Assembly (NCBI GenBank): GCA_000332255.1
Contig: KB235926.1
Location: forward strand, 4,164,689-4,228,688
Direction of reading: 5' to 3'
DNA: 64,000 nt
Origin: a cyanobacterium PCC 7702
Lineage (GTDB): Bacteria; Cyanobacteriota; Cyanobacteriia; Cyanobacteriales; Nostocaceae
Shown here in pieces: positions 28,379 through 36,895 of this stretch. Below the pieces are notes generated by a model. That model was not told the origin of the DNA. It saw only the letters and a program-made list of their open reading frames with translations, and ran no database searches. Position numbers and translations under genes: made by a program. Numbering within the stretch: position 1 is the first letter of the stretch; each line of letters begins with the position of its first letter.

Positions 28379-29209
28379 TTATGCATTTTTAGGTAATGCT
28401 TTAAAAGCCGAGAATTCGCAAATAGAATTAAAGGGACAAAATTTGCAGTGGTAACCAGGATTAGGTGGAAATATCTGGCTGAATTTATAAATTTTTTGCT
28501 GATATTTTTGCAAATCTTCCTGGTGTTTTTGGGCAATAGTGGCTAATTCAAATTCAACAAAATCTAATTCTCCTCTTGTAACGCTAATTAAATCAGATTT
28601 TTTAGCAAATTCTAAATTATAAAAGGAAGCGATAGCTTTTTGTCTGGGATAAAGATAACGAGCAGCTAGTAAATAAACTAATGCTTGGCGACGGTCAAAT
28701 GTAGATTTACCTGTTTTGAAATCTAAAATATGTAAAGCGCCGTTGGATTCGATAAAAACACAATCCATAGCAGCGTACAAGCGGAAAGAATAATGCTTGT
28801 GTTCTACCCAAATTGGTTTGGGAAAGCCTTCATCACCGCGGGTTAACAAAAGAATTCTTTTCCCTGAGAGTAAAGGTTGGTGGTGATACTGTGTCAAAAT
28901 TTGTAGTACGCGCTGTTGAACCGCTTCAGAATATTTGTCGAGTTTTAATAATTCTGCTACTTTTTGTACACCATCCGATTGACTCAAAAGATTTCTGTTG
29001 TGATGAAATTCGTAAATACCTTTTTGTGCTAGTAAACCAATTCGTTGAGGTGCGGTGACTTTTGCTAGGAGTGCTTGCACTTGTGGTTCGTGCTGGCGTG
29101 CTTTGATAAACCCCCTTCTCATTTGGCAATGCAAATGTTGTTGACCCGCAGCAGGGGCCACTAAAGACCAAAGGTGGTAACTAGCAAAAGGTCGTTCCGG
29201 GGTTGACAT
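28379..29209 (-). CDS. Cas4/RecB-like PD-(D/E)XK nuclease with predicted Fe-S cluster
   Basis: A stand-alone nuclease-superfamily protein of 276 residues. Active-site residues fit the RecB/Cas4 type: Asp149, the DFKTGK motif (Asp163, Lys165) and the QALVY motif (Gln175, Tyr179). Four cysteines match a 4Fe-4S cluster: Cys28 in the N-terminal part, and Cys255, Cys258, Cys264 in a C-x2-C-x5-C pattern at the C-terminus, as in Cas4 and AddB. There is no CRISPR array or cas gene nearby. Probable single-strand or end-processing nuclease in repair; the role is inference. Confidence 0.82.
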   Translation of the reverse strand: MSTPERPFASYHLWSLVAPAAGQQHLHCQMRRGFIKARQHEPQVQALLAKVTAPQRIGLLAQKGIYEFHHNRNLLSQSDGVQKVAELLKLDKYSEAVQQRVLQILTQYHHQPLLSGKRILLLTRGDEGFPKPIWVEHKHYSFRLYAAMDCVFIESNGALHILDFKTGKSTFDRRQALVYLLAARYLYPRQKAIASFYNLEFAKKSDLISVTRGELDFVEFELATIAQKHQEDLQKYQQKIYKFSQIFPPNPGYHCKFCPFNSICEFSAFKALPKNA

Positions 29210-29302
29210 TGCTTAATAACAGTGAAAGGACAAATTAAGATACAAGCATCTTGCTAAATGATTCATGTAGTATTGAGATGGTGGGTAAAAAAAGTGGCAA
29301 CA

Positions 29303-30772
29303 ATGAAAGCCAATAGTAATTCCAGCAAAATAACATTTGGTACTGATGGCTGGCGAGGCATCATTGCTGACGATTTTACTTTTTCCAATGTCAGGAAAGT
29401 AACGCGAGCGATCGCAAGTTATATCGAAACAGCCTATACTAAAAATCGACCAGTTCTTGTTGCCTACGATACTCGCTTTTTAGCCGAGCAGTTTGCCCTT
29501 ACAGCCGCAGAAGTCTTAGCAGATTTGGGCTGGACAGTAGTTAAAATTACCAAGCGGGATTGTCCCACACCAGTAATTGCTTATAACGCCCGTCATTTAA
29601 ATTCTGCTGGGGCGTTAATGTTTACTGCTAGCCACAATCCAGCACCTTATTGTGGAATTAAATATATCCCTGATTATGCTGGACCTGCCACTTTGGAAAT
29701 AACTGATACTATTGTGGCAAATCTTGAAAGTGCATCGAATGCTCCACCTTCCCAAAACAGTACAGTTGGTTCTATTTCCAGTTTTGACCCCAAACCAGAC
29801 TACATAAATTTTCTCTACAGTCTCCTTGATGTGGAGAAAATTCCTAATGCTCGATTAAAGGTTAAGTACGATGCTCTTTATTCTACTTCCTGTGGTTATC
29901 TTGATGAAGTTTTGCAACATTGCCACTGCGAGCTAGAGAATTTCCATACTTGGCGTGATGTTTTATTTGGTGGAGGAATGCCAGAACCGATGGAAGAACA
30001 ACTCCAGCAGCTGGTGGAAGCGGTGCGTCGCGACAAAGCTGATTTGGGTTTAGCTACTGATGGAGATGGCGATCGCTTTGCTGTCATCGACGAACAAGGA
30101 AAGGTTCTTACTCCCAACAGCGTGCTCTTGGTACTGACCCTACATTTAATGAAAAATAAACATCAAACTGGGGCCATTTTCCGTACAGTTGCTACTACCC
30201 ACCTACTGGATAACTTGGCAGCCAAGTATGGATTGCAACTATTGGAAACGCCGGTGGGTTTTAAGTATATCGGGGGAAAAATGCGACAAACACAAGTGTT
30301 AATCGGTGGGGAAGAATCTGGAGGATTAAGTATTAGCGGACACATTCCGGAAAAGGATGGGATTTTAGTTAACATGCTGGTAGCAGAAGCGAGATTACCT
30401 CCGGTACGCCCTGCGAACGCCTGGGAAGGTAAACCGTTGAGCGTGCTCGTCAAAGAAGCGATCGCCTCTGCAGGTGGTCCCAGATACGAACGACGTTTGG
30501 ATTTGCACCTAGCACCACCACATAAAATCGCCATTCTCCACAGCTACAGCAAAAATCCTCCCTCAAAAGTTGCAGGAATTAGAGTCACGCAAATAGGAAC
30601 AAAAGACGGCGTTAAACTATATTTGGAAGAAGGTAGCTGGGTTTTGCTACGTCCTTCTGGAACAGAACCTTTGATGCGTGTTTACATAGAAACTAATTCT
30701 CCAGAAAAATTAACCCAAATTGCATCAGCAATACAACAGGCGATTCATCAACTCCAACCTGTAAGTGCGTAA
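29303..30772 (+). CDS. phosphoglucomutase/phosphomannomutase-family enzyme
   Basis: An alpha-D-phosphohexomutase (489 residues) interconverting sugar 1- and 6-phosphates. All four signature loops are present: phosphoserine TASHNP, metal loop DGDGDR, sugar-binding GGEESGG and phosphate-binding RPSGTEP. FGTDGWRG near the start is typical of cyanobacterial PMM/PGM proteins. I chose the ATG at 29303; an upstream start at 29258 adds 15 residues that do not fit the family. Which hexose it prefers cannot be told. Confidence 0.92.
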   Translation: MKANSNSSKITFGTDGWRGIIADDFTFSNVRKVTRAIASYIETAYTKNRPVLVAYDTRFLAEQFALTAAEVLADLGWTVVKITKRDCPTPVIAYNARHLNSAGALMFTASHNPAPYCGIKYIPDYAGPATLEITDTIVANLESASNAPPSQNSTVGSISSFDPKPDYINFLYSLLDVEKIPNARLKVKYDALYSTSCGYLDEVLQHCHCELENFHTWRDVLFGGGMPEPMEEQLQQLVEAVRRDKADLGLATDGDGDRFAVIDEQGKVLTPNSVLLVLTLHLMKNKHQTGAIFRTVATTHLLDNLAAKYGLQLLETPVGFKYIGGKMRQTQVLIGGEESGGLSISGHIPEKDGILVNMLVAEARLPPVRPANAWEGKPLSVLVKEAIASAGGPRYERRLDLHLAPPHKIAILHSYSKNPPSKVAGIRVTQIGTKDGVKLYLEEGSWVLLRPSGTEPLMRVYIETNSPEKLTQIASAIQQAIHQLQPVSA

Positions 30773-30809
30773 ATAAATCTAAATACCTTATTTACAATAA
30801 ATACCTAAG

Positions 30810-31085
30810 ATGAAATCTTTGGCAACGTTGGTAACAACGATAATTATAGCTTTTTGGGTAATAGCAATTGCTATTATTTCAGTACAAAATGCCACCCCCG
30901 TATCTTTAAAATTTCTCAGTTTTCAATCGATTCAAATTCCTATGGGTTTGCTACTGGCTTTTTGTGCTGGAGCAGGTATGATTGGTATAGCTGTAATACA
31001 ACCTTTGTGGGGTTTAGCAGGTGGGGAGAAAAGAGATTCTACACAACAAGAAGATACGGAATTTTTTGTCGATGAAGATTTTTGA
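30810..31085 (+). CDS. LapA-domain small membrane protein
   Basis: A 91-residue protein with two membrane helices (TIIIAFWVIAIAIISVQN and MGLLLAFCAGAGMIGIAVI) separated by NATPVSLKFL, the pattern of the LapA (DUF1049) domain. The C-terminus is charged and cytosolic. 37 bases after the phosphohexomutase, so probably co-transcribed. In other bacteria LapA helps lipopolysaccharide assembly; the role in cyanobacteria is unclear. Confidence 0.75.
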   Translation: MKSLATLVTTIIIAFWVIAIAIISVQNATPVSLKFLSFQSIQIPMGLLLAFCAGAGMIGIAVIQPLWGLAGGEKRDSTQQEDTEFFVDEDF

Positions 31086-31096
31086 ACCAGCTTTAG

Positions 31097-31792
31097 TTAA
31101 ATAGGCAAGCGATTGATATCTTTATTGCATCCGATAACTACAATAGCCGAACCACGTTCGAGGTACTGGTTGGGGTCGGGATTAATTTGAAATTTACCGC
31201 CATGACTAACTGCTAACAAATTCAAACCATAGCGGTTGCGAAGTTGCAGTTCGGCGATCGTTTTGCCGTGAAATTCTTCAGGTACAATCAATTCTACAAT
31301 ACTGTGTTCGGGGTCTAGGTCAAATCTTTCTAGAATTGAGGGTTTGGTGAGCGATCGCGCTAAAGCGCATCCTGCTTCGTATTCGGGAAAAACAACCCGA
31401 TCTGCTCCCACTCGCTGTAATAGTTTGTAGTGAACTTCGCTAGAAGCTTTTGCTACTACGTAAGGTACGCCTCCTTCTTTAACATTGAGATTAGTGATAA
31501 TACTTTCTTGAATATAATTACCGATGGCGACAATAACCGTATCAAATTCAAAAATTCCTGCTTCTTTGAGCGCCGCAGATTCTGTGGAATCTAGTTGCGA
31601 AGCATGACCCACTATCTTTTCTGTTAATGCATCGGCGACGAGTTTTTCATTGATATCTGTTGCTAATACTTGATACCCTGATTTGTGCAACGTTGAACAC
31701 ACAGAACGACCAAAACGCCCCAAACCAATAACTGCAAATTGCTGACTATCTTTACGCAGACTTTTAAGGAGCCCTAGAGATGACAAATTCAC
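31097..31792 (-). CDS. ktrA: potassium uptake regulator KtrA/TrkA-N protein
   Basis: The cytosolic gating ring subunit of the Ktr K+ channel-transporter (231 residues). N-terminal Rossmann RCK domain with FAVIGLGRFGRSV (GxGxxG) and acidic strand end ATDINE; C-terminal TrkA-C domain from about 145 (LDPEHSIVELIVPEEFHGK). It binds nucleotides to regulate KtrB, encoded by the adjacent broken gene. Intact, unlike ktrB. A 250-base gap separates the two. Confidence 0.9.
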   Translation of the reverse strand: MNLSSLGLLKSLRKDSQQFAVIGLGRFGRSVCSTLHKSGYQVLATDINEKLVADALTEKIVGHASQLDSTESAALKEAGIFEFDTVIVAIGNYIQESIITNLNVKEGGVPYVVAKASSEVHYKLLQRVGADRVVFPEYEAGCALARSLTKPSILERFDLDPEHSIVELIVPEEFHGKTIAELQLRNRYGLNLLAVSHGGKFQINPDPNQYLERGSAIVVIGCNKDINRLPI

Positions 31793-32044
31793 GGTTTTTA
31801 CCTTTGCGATCGCTCCCTGTATTTGATTGTTTGTAAGTCAGATTTCTTGCTTTTACCCGAATATGAAGGGCTACAGACCTGACTACAGACTTACATTTTA
31901 CCTAGTTCTTGTGCTTGTTAATCTGGTTTTCAAAGGTTAGTATTAAGGGATTTCTCCCTTGCAAAAGCAGAACTCAAGTCCCAACTACGAACTTTTATTA
32001 TTGCTCATTAATCATTATCTGTCTTTGCTGCTGATTTTTGAATT

Positions 32045-33393
32045 TTATCCAACAAGTAAATTTTCTTCTGGATAGTGAATTTTGCTGGGGCGGGGATCTC
32101 CCAGAATTGCTGACATTAAGAGTAAAATGCCTACCCTGCCAATATACATTGTGACAATCAATATTAGCTTCGCTGCTGTGGAAATACTACCAGTGATTCC
32201 GGTGGAAAGTCCGACGGTTGCAAAGGCTGAAACTACTTCAAATAAAATTTGAATAAATTCAAACTTAGGGTCTGTAAAGGCAATTAAAATTGTGGAGATA
32301 ATAACCGTTGCTACCGAACCCATTAATACACCGATCGCTTTCAAAACTAAAGATTTTGCTATTTGTCGTTCGTACAGTATAACTTCTTCTTTCCCTTGGA
32401 GAATTGCCTGGAACTAGTTAAAACCCTGAGAGTAGTAGTCTTGATACCGCCTCCCGTACCGCCGGGACTTGCACCGATAAACATTAGTGCAATGGTGATA
32501 AATAAACCAGCGTTGGTCATTTTACCAACATCTATAGTATTAAATCCGGCAGTTCTCGGAGTGACAGATTGAAACCAGGCAACTAATATTTTTCTCTGAC
32601 ACTAAGATTGCCAAAGGTTTGTGGATTTCTTAATTCTACAAGGAAAAAGGCAATTGTTCCTAGAATCAACAAAAAAATAGTTGTACTTGTCACTACTTTA
32701 AAATCTAGGGAAAAACTAATTGTTCTTTTTGTTTTAGCAAGCAAGCACGTACCCAAACAAAAGTTTCTAATATTACTTGATATCCTAGTCCGCCTAAAAT
32801 AATTAATCCTGTGATTGTGAAGACAACTAAAAGTGAAGATTGATAGCCAATCAAACTATCTTTAAATAAACTAAATCCGGCATTATTCCAAGCATTAATA
32901 CTGTGAAAAACTGCCAACCACAATCCTCGATTCCAACCATATTCTCCAACAAAGGCTGGCAAAAGTAAAAATATGCTAGTAATTTCGAAAATCATAGTTG
33001 TGGCAATAATAGAGTAAATAATTTGAGCACTACCGCTCATTCCTTGACGGTCTAAAGCTTGTTGGATAGCTACTTTTTGACGAAGGTCAAATTTACGCCT
33101 AATTAACAAAATTAGAAAGGTTGTCGTTGTCATGTAGCCAAGACCGCCAACCTGTACCAACAGAATAATAAACAACTGGCCCCAAAAAGAAAAGTAAGTA
33201 CCAGGATCTACTACCGATAAACCCGTAACGCAAACTGCGGAAGTAGAGGTAAACAGCGCCACAATTGGGTCATTCCACACACCGCTACCTGTGGAAAAGG
33301 CATCATCAGCAGTATGGTCCCCACACAGATGACTGCCAAAAATCCCAAGCAAATAGTTCGAGAAACAGTCATGTCAAGGTTAAAAACTAACAC
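32045..33393 (-). pseudogene. ktrB: potassium transporter ktrB, broken by four single-base frameshifts
   Basis: The membrane K+ translocating subunit (TrkH/KtrB). No single frame spans it. Restoring one base at four homopolymers (plus-strand runs at 33295-33298, 32711-32715, 32589-32593 and 32390-32392) yields one continuous 450-residue protein without internal stops: N-terminus MTVSRTICLGFLAVIC, filter-like stretches [28 protein letters not shown] and FATVGLSTG, and the C-terminus ENLLVG. Each defect is the loss of one base in a run of A or T. This is either a very young pseudogene or sequencing error. Start ATG at 33393 or 33372. Confidence 0.88.
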
Positions 33394-33512
33394 GTCTAAG
33401 TATGATAGACAAATTTCATTCTTCCTAGTGCTAAAAACAGCTTAATTAAAAACACACGTGGTAGCCTACCAGTAGTGTATTTGAATTTTGCTTTGTCTCA
33501 ACGCGGTTTTTC

Positions 33513-34358
33513 ATGAACGAAACATTATACAAGCAAATTCAGCGATTTTATGACGCTTCTTCCGGTTTGTGGGAAGAAATTTGGGGCGAACACATGCACC
33601 ATGGCTACTACGGAGCAGATGGTACGCAAAAGAAAGACCATCGTCAGGCACAAATTGACTTAATTGAAGAAATACTTCGCTGGGCAGATGTGCAGCGAGC
33701 AGAAAACATTTTGGATGTGGGTTGTGGAATAGGTGGTAGTTCTCTGTATTTGGCAGCGAAATTTCATGCTCGAGCAACGGGTATTACCTTAAGTCCCGTA
33801 CAAGCAAAAAGAGCCAGGGAACGTGCTCAACAGTTGGGGTTAGGTAACACAACTAATTTTGAAGTTGCAGATGCTCAGGCGATGTCCTTTGCTGATAATA
33901 GTTTTGACTTAGTTTGGGCTTTAGAAAGCGGCGAGCACATGCCAGATAAAGTCAAGTTTATGCAAGAGTGCTACCGAGTCCTCAAACCAGGTGGCAAATT
34001 AATCGTGGCGACTTGGTGTCATCGCCCCATCGATAATGCGCCGCTAACAGCTAGCGAGCAGAAGCATTTGGCGAAAATTTATCAGGTATATCGCTTACCT
34101 TATGTGATTTCTTTGCCCGAGTATGAAGCGATCGCCCATCAAATCGGGTTGCAAAATATCCGCACTGCTGATTGGTCAAAAGCAGTAGCACCGTTTTGGA
34201 ACGCAGTAATTGATTCGGCCATTTCCTGGAAAGCAATTTTTGGTTTGCTGCGCTCGAGTTGGAGTACTATTGTTGGGGCAGTTTCATTAGGATTGATGAG
34301 TCGCGGATACGAGCGTGGTTTGATTCGGTTCGGATTGTTGTGTGGAAATAAATTATGA
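33513..34358 (+). CDS. gamma-tocopherol methyltransferase-like SAM enzyme
   Basis: An SAM-dependent methyltransferase (281 residues). SAM motif I is LDVGCGIGGSS, with DAQAMSF and the post-motif region NSFDLVWALESGEHM. The N-terminal YDASSGLWEEIWGEHMHHGYY is the pattern of plastid and cyanobacterial tocopherol methyltransferases (VTE4 type), which convert gamma- to alpha-tocopherol. The next gene is the prenyltransferase of the same pathway; stop and start overlap as ATGA, so the two are coupled. A related quinone methyltransferase is the main alternative. Confidence 0.85.
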   Translation: MNETLYKQIQRFYDASSGLWEEIWGEHMHHGYYGADGTQKKDHRQAQIDLIEEILRWADVQRAENILDVGCGIGGSSLYLAAKFHARATGITLSPVQAKRARERAQQLGLGNTTNFEVADAQAMSFADNSFDLVWALESGEHMPDKVKFMQECYRVLKPGGKLIVATWCHRPIDNAPLTASEQKHLAKIYQVYRLPYVISLPEYEAIAHQIGLQNIRTADWSKAVAPFWNAVIDSAISWKAIFGLLRSSWSTIVGAVSLGLMSRGYERGLIRFGLLCGNKL

Positions 34359-35299
34359 ATCAAGTTTCACAATCAGGTGTGGTGAGCAGCTGGCTTTATG
34401 CTTTTTGGAAATTTTCTCGTCCACACACGATTATTGGTACGAGCTTGAGCGTGTTGGGTTTGTATTTGATTACAGTCGCTGTTGGCAATAGTAATTCTTC
34501 AACAGTTCCTATTTTCTATTCTCTGTTTCCTGCTTTCGCAGCATGGATTGCTTGTTTGTGCGGCAATATTTACATTGTCGGTTTGAATCAGCTGGAAGAT
34601 GTAGCCATTGATAAAATCAATAAACCTCATTTACCTCTTGCTTCTGGAGAATTTTCGCGGCGAACGGGACAATTTATTGTAGCTGCTACCGGGATTTTAG
34701 CCTTGCTTTTGGCATGGCTGGATGGACCTTTTTTATTTGGTATGGTGGGAATGAGCTTGGCAATTGGTACGGCTTATTCCTTACCTCCGATTCGATTGAA
34801 ACAATTTCCTTTTTGGGCGGCATTTTGTATTTTTTCTGTGAGAGGAGCAATTGTGAACTTGGGGTTATTTTTGCATTTTAGTTGGGTATTAGAACAGAAT
34901 CGATCTATTCCTATTACTGTTTGGGTTTTGACTTTATTTATTTTGGTGTTCACATTTGCGATCGCTATCTTCAAAGATATCCCCGATATGGAAGGCGATT
35001 TGCAATATAACATTAAAACTTTCAGCATCCAACTCGGCAAGCAAGCAGTATTTAATCTTGCTCTTTGGGTATTAACTGCATGCTACGCAGGAATGGTTTT
35101 GATTGGGTTGCTGCGTCTGGCTAAAGTTAATTTTGGGTTTTTAGTAATTACTCATTTGCTCGTTTTGGGTTGGATGTGGTGGCGCACTCGCAAAGTAGAT
35201 TTACAAGATAAAACTGCGATCGCCCGCTTTTACCAGTTCATTTGGAAACTTTTTTTCCTCGAATACCTTATATTTCCCATTGCTTGCATTCTAGCTTGA
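34355..35299 (+). CDS. homogentisate phytyltransferase (tocopherol pathway)
   Basis: A UbiA-family membrane prenyltransferase (314 residues, about eight membrane segments) that joins phytyl diphosphate to homogentisate, the committed step to tocopherol. Both Asp-rich motifs are present: NQLEDVAIDKINKP and KDIPDMEGD. The N-terminal FSRPHTIIGTSLS is typical of the HPT/VTE2 branch. It overlaps the methyltransferase gene by four bases. Homogentisate solanesyl- or chlorophyll-type enzymes are less likely given the neighbour. Confidence 0.9.
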   Translation: MNQVSQSGVVSSWLYAFWKFSRPHTIIGTSLSVLGLYLITVAVGNSNSSTVPIFYSLFPAFAAWIACLCGNIYIVGLNQLEDVAIDKINKPHLPLASGEFSRRTGQFIVAATGILALLLAWLDGPFLFGMVGMSLAIGTAYSLPPIRLKQFPFWAAFCIFSVRGAIVNLGLFLHFSWVLEQNRSIPITVWVLTLFILVFTFAIAIFKDIPDMEGDLQYNIKTFSIQLGKQAVFNLALWVLTACYAGMVLIGLLRLAKVNFGFLVITHLLVLGWMWWRTRKVDLQDKTAIARFYQFIWKLFFLEYLIFPIACILA

Positions 35300-35592
35300 A
35301 ATTTTTAACAATCCCTGTTCACAAGGATTTGTGGTTTTACCCAAACGCTGGTTGACTAAAAATTTTCAGTTACTGCTGTTGTGCTGCCATAATTTTCTAG
35401 TGCTCAAACAGCTTGCACGGTAACATCACATATTTCATACTCTTTCTTCCCAGAATGACTGCAAATGTTCGCAGGTGGTTTGTAGCGAGCACAAAGCAGG
35501 GTCACTACAAAACTACTTGACACAATTGATTGCAAAATTTGCAGACATCCTGTTCATCTTCATTTTTTTCAACCTAGGAGGACAATTGCTAG

Positions 35593-36291
35593 CTAAATAT
35601 TTCCATAAACGGGAATTGCTGCTCCCCGGATATCTTTAGCTGCTTCTGACGCCAAAAAGCAAATTACCTGAGCTAAAGATTCTGGTTTGACCCATTTATG
35701 GGCGTTTTCTGTTCCCATGGATGCGCGATTAGCCGGAGTATCAATAACGCTGGGAAGCACTACATTGGCTGTAATATTAGTACCCTTGGTTTCATCAGCA
35801 ATTGCTTTGGTGAAAGCGACAACACCAGCTTTAGAAGCACAATAAGCTGCAAGCTCTCCCACCGGTTCTACCGCAGCTCTAGAAGCAACGGTCACAATGC
35901 GTCCGTAACCCTGTTGCAACATGCGTTTGAGACTGTGTTTGCAAACTAGAAAAGTGGTATTGAGGTTGATATCAAAATCGCGCTTCCAATTTTCCAAGCT
36001 GTATTCGTAGGTTTTGCCCATGGAAAAACCACCTACCAAATGAATTAACACATCGACTTGCACCATCTGGTCAATAACGTTTTCTACCTCTGCTTCATTG
36101 TCTAAATTGGCAGCTAGAAATTTAATTCGGGCAAGTTCACTAGGTGAGAAAATACTTTTGAGGCGTTCTACATCTTTAGGATTGCGGTAAGGAATTGTCA
36201 CTGTTGCTGGGTCTTGGGCCAAAACTGTTGGCGTCACACCCAATCCCAGACCACCAGTACCACCTGTGAGTAAAACGTGTTTGCCTTTCAT
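35593..36291 (-). CDS. short-chain dehydrogenase/reductase
   Basis: A classical SDR (232 residues). Cofactor motif TGGTGGLG at the N-terminus, NAG-like region replaced by LVGGFSMG, catalytic Ser in VASRAAVEP and Tyr/Lys in YCASK. No basic residue right after the second strand is obvious, so NAD versus NADP is open. Substrate unknown. Monocistronic on the minus strand. Confidence 0.9.
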   Translation of the reverse strand: MKGKHVLLTGGTGGLGLGVTPTVLAQDPATVTIPYRNPKDVERLKSIFSPSELARIKFLAANLDNEAEVENVIDQMVQVDVLIHLVGGFSMGKTYEYSLENWKRDFDINLNTTFLVCKHSLKRMLQQGYGRIVTVASRAAVEPVGELAAYCASKAGVVAFTKAIADETKGTNITANVVLPSVIDTPANRASMGTENAHKWVKPESLAQVICFLASEAAKDIRGAAIPVYGNI

Positions 36292-36472
36292 GAGTTTGTG
36301 CAGAAAGCTTAACTTTCAAGATAGCGCACTTGCAATTGTTGAGTATCAAAACATTGATACTCTCTGCCTTGGAGCCTTCTAGTACAATGGAAACAAGCAG
36401 TGCGTGCAGTAACTGCTGTGTTTTTCTTCACGGAAAACCAGGAAATCACATCCGCTCTTGTTTTGTGCAACT

Positions 36473-36832
36473 ATGCAGATCGTCCGACCGCTCCACACCG
36501 CCATTTTGGTTACGGATTTACAACGCTCGGAACATTTTTACGGAACTGTATTGGGATTGGCGAAAGTGGAACGTCCCATGAAGTTTCCTGGTGCTTGGTA
36601 TCAAATTGGTGAGTATCAAATTCACCTTATAGTCGCGCCTGGTGTCTCTATTGAACCTAGAAATGAAAAATGGGGACGCAATCCCCACATTGCTTTTTTA
36701 GTTTCCGACTTAGATGCCGCTAAACAGCAGCTCTTAAATTATAACTTTCCGGTGCAACCAAGCGCTTCTGGTCGCCCAGCTGTTTTTACCCAAGATCCCG
36801 ATGGTAATGTTATAGAGTTGAGCCAGCAGTGA
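36473..36832 (+). CDS. glyoxalase/VOC-family protein
   Basis: A 119-residue protein of the vicinal-oxygen-chelate fold. Two beta-alpha-beta-beta-beta halves: VRPLHTAILVTDLQRSEHFY and PHIAFLVSDLDAAKQQL. Probable metal ligands are the His residues at each repeat start and the Glu in GNVIELSQQ. Could be a lyase, dioxygenase or resistance-type protein; the family does not decide. Start ATG at 36473 preferred over a TTG at 36458. The next gene follows 63 bases on in the same direction. Confidence 0.85.
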   Translation: MQIVRPLHTAILVTDLQRSEHFYGTVLGLAKVERPMKFPGAWYQIGEYQIHLIVAPGVSIEPRNEKWGRNPHIAFLVSDLDAAKQQLLNYNFPVQPSASGRPAVFTQDPDGNVIELSQQ

Positions 36833-36895
36833 GGCCATAGCAAAAACTGAGACAGTAACAAACAACGGGAGTAATAAACCACAACCACCAGGCTT

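Noticed and set aside
28379..29209. cas4 of a CRISPR system
   Set aside because: No other cas gene and no repeat-spacer array in the window.
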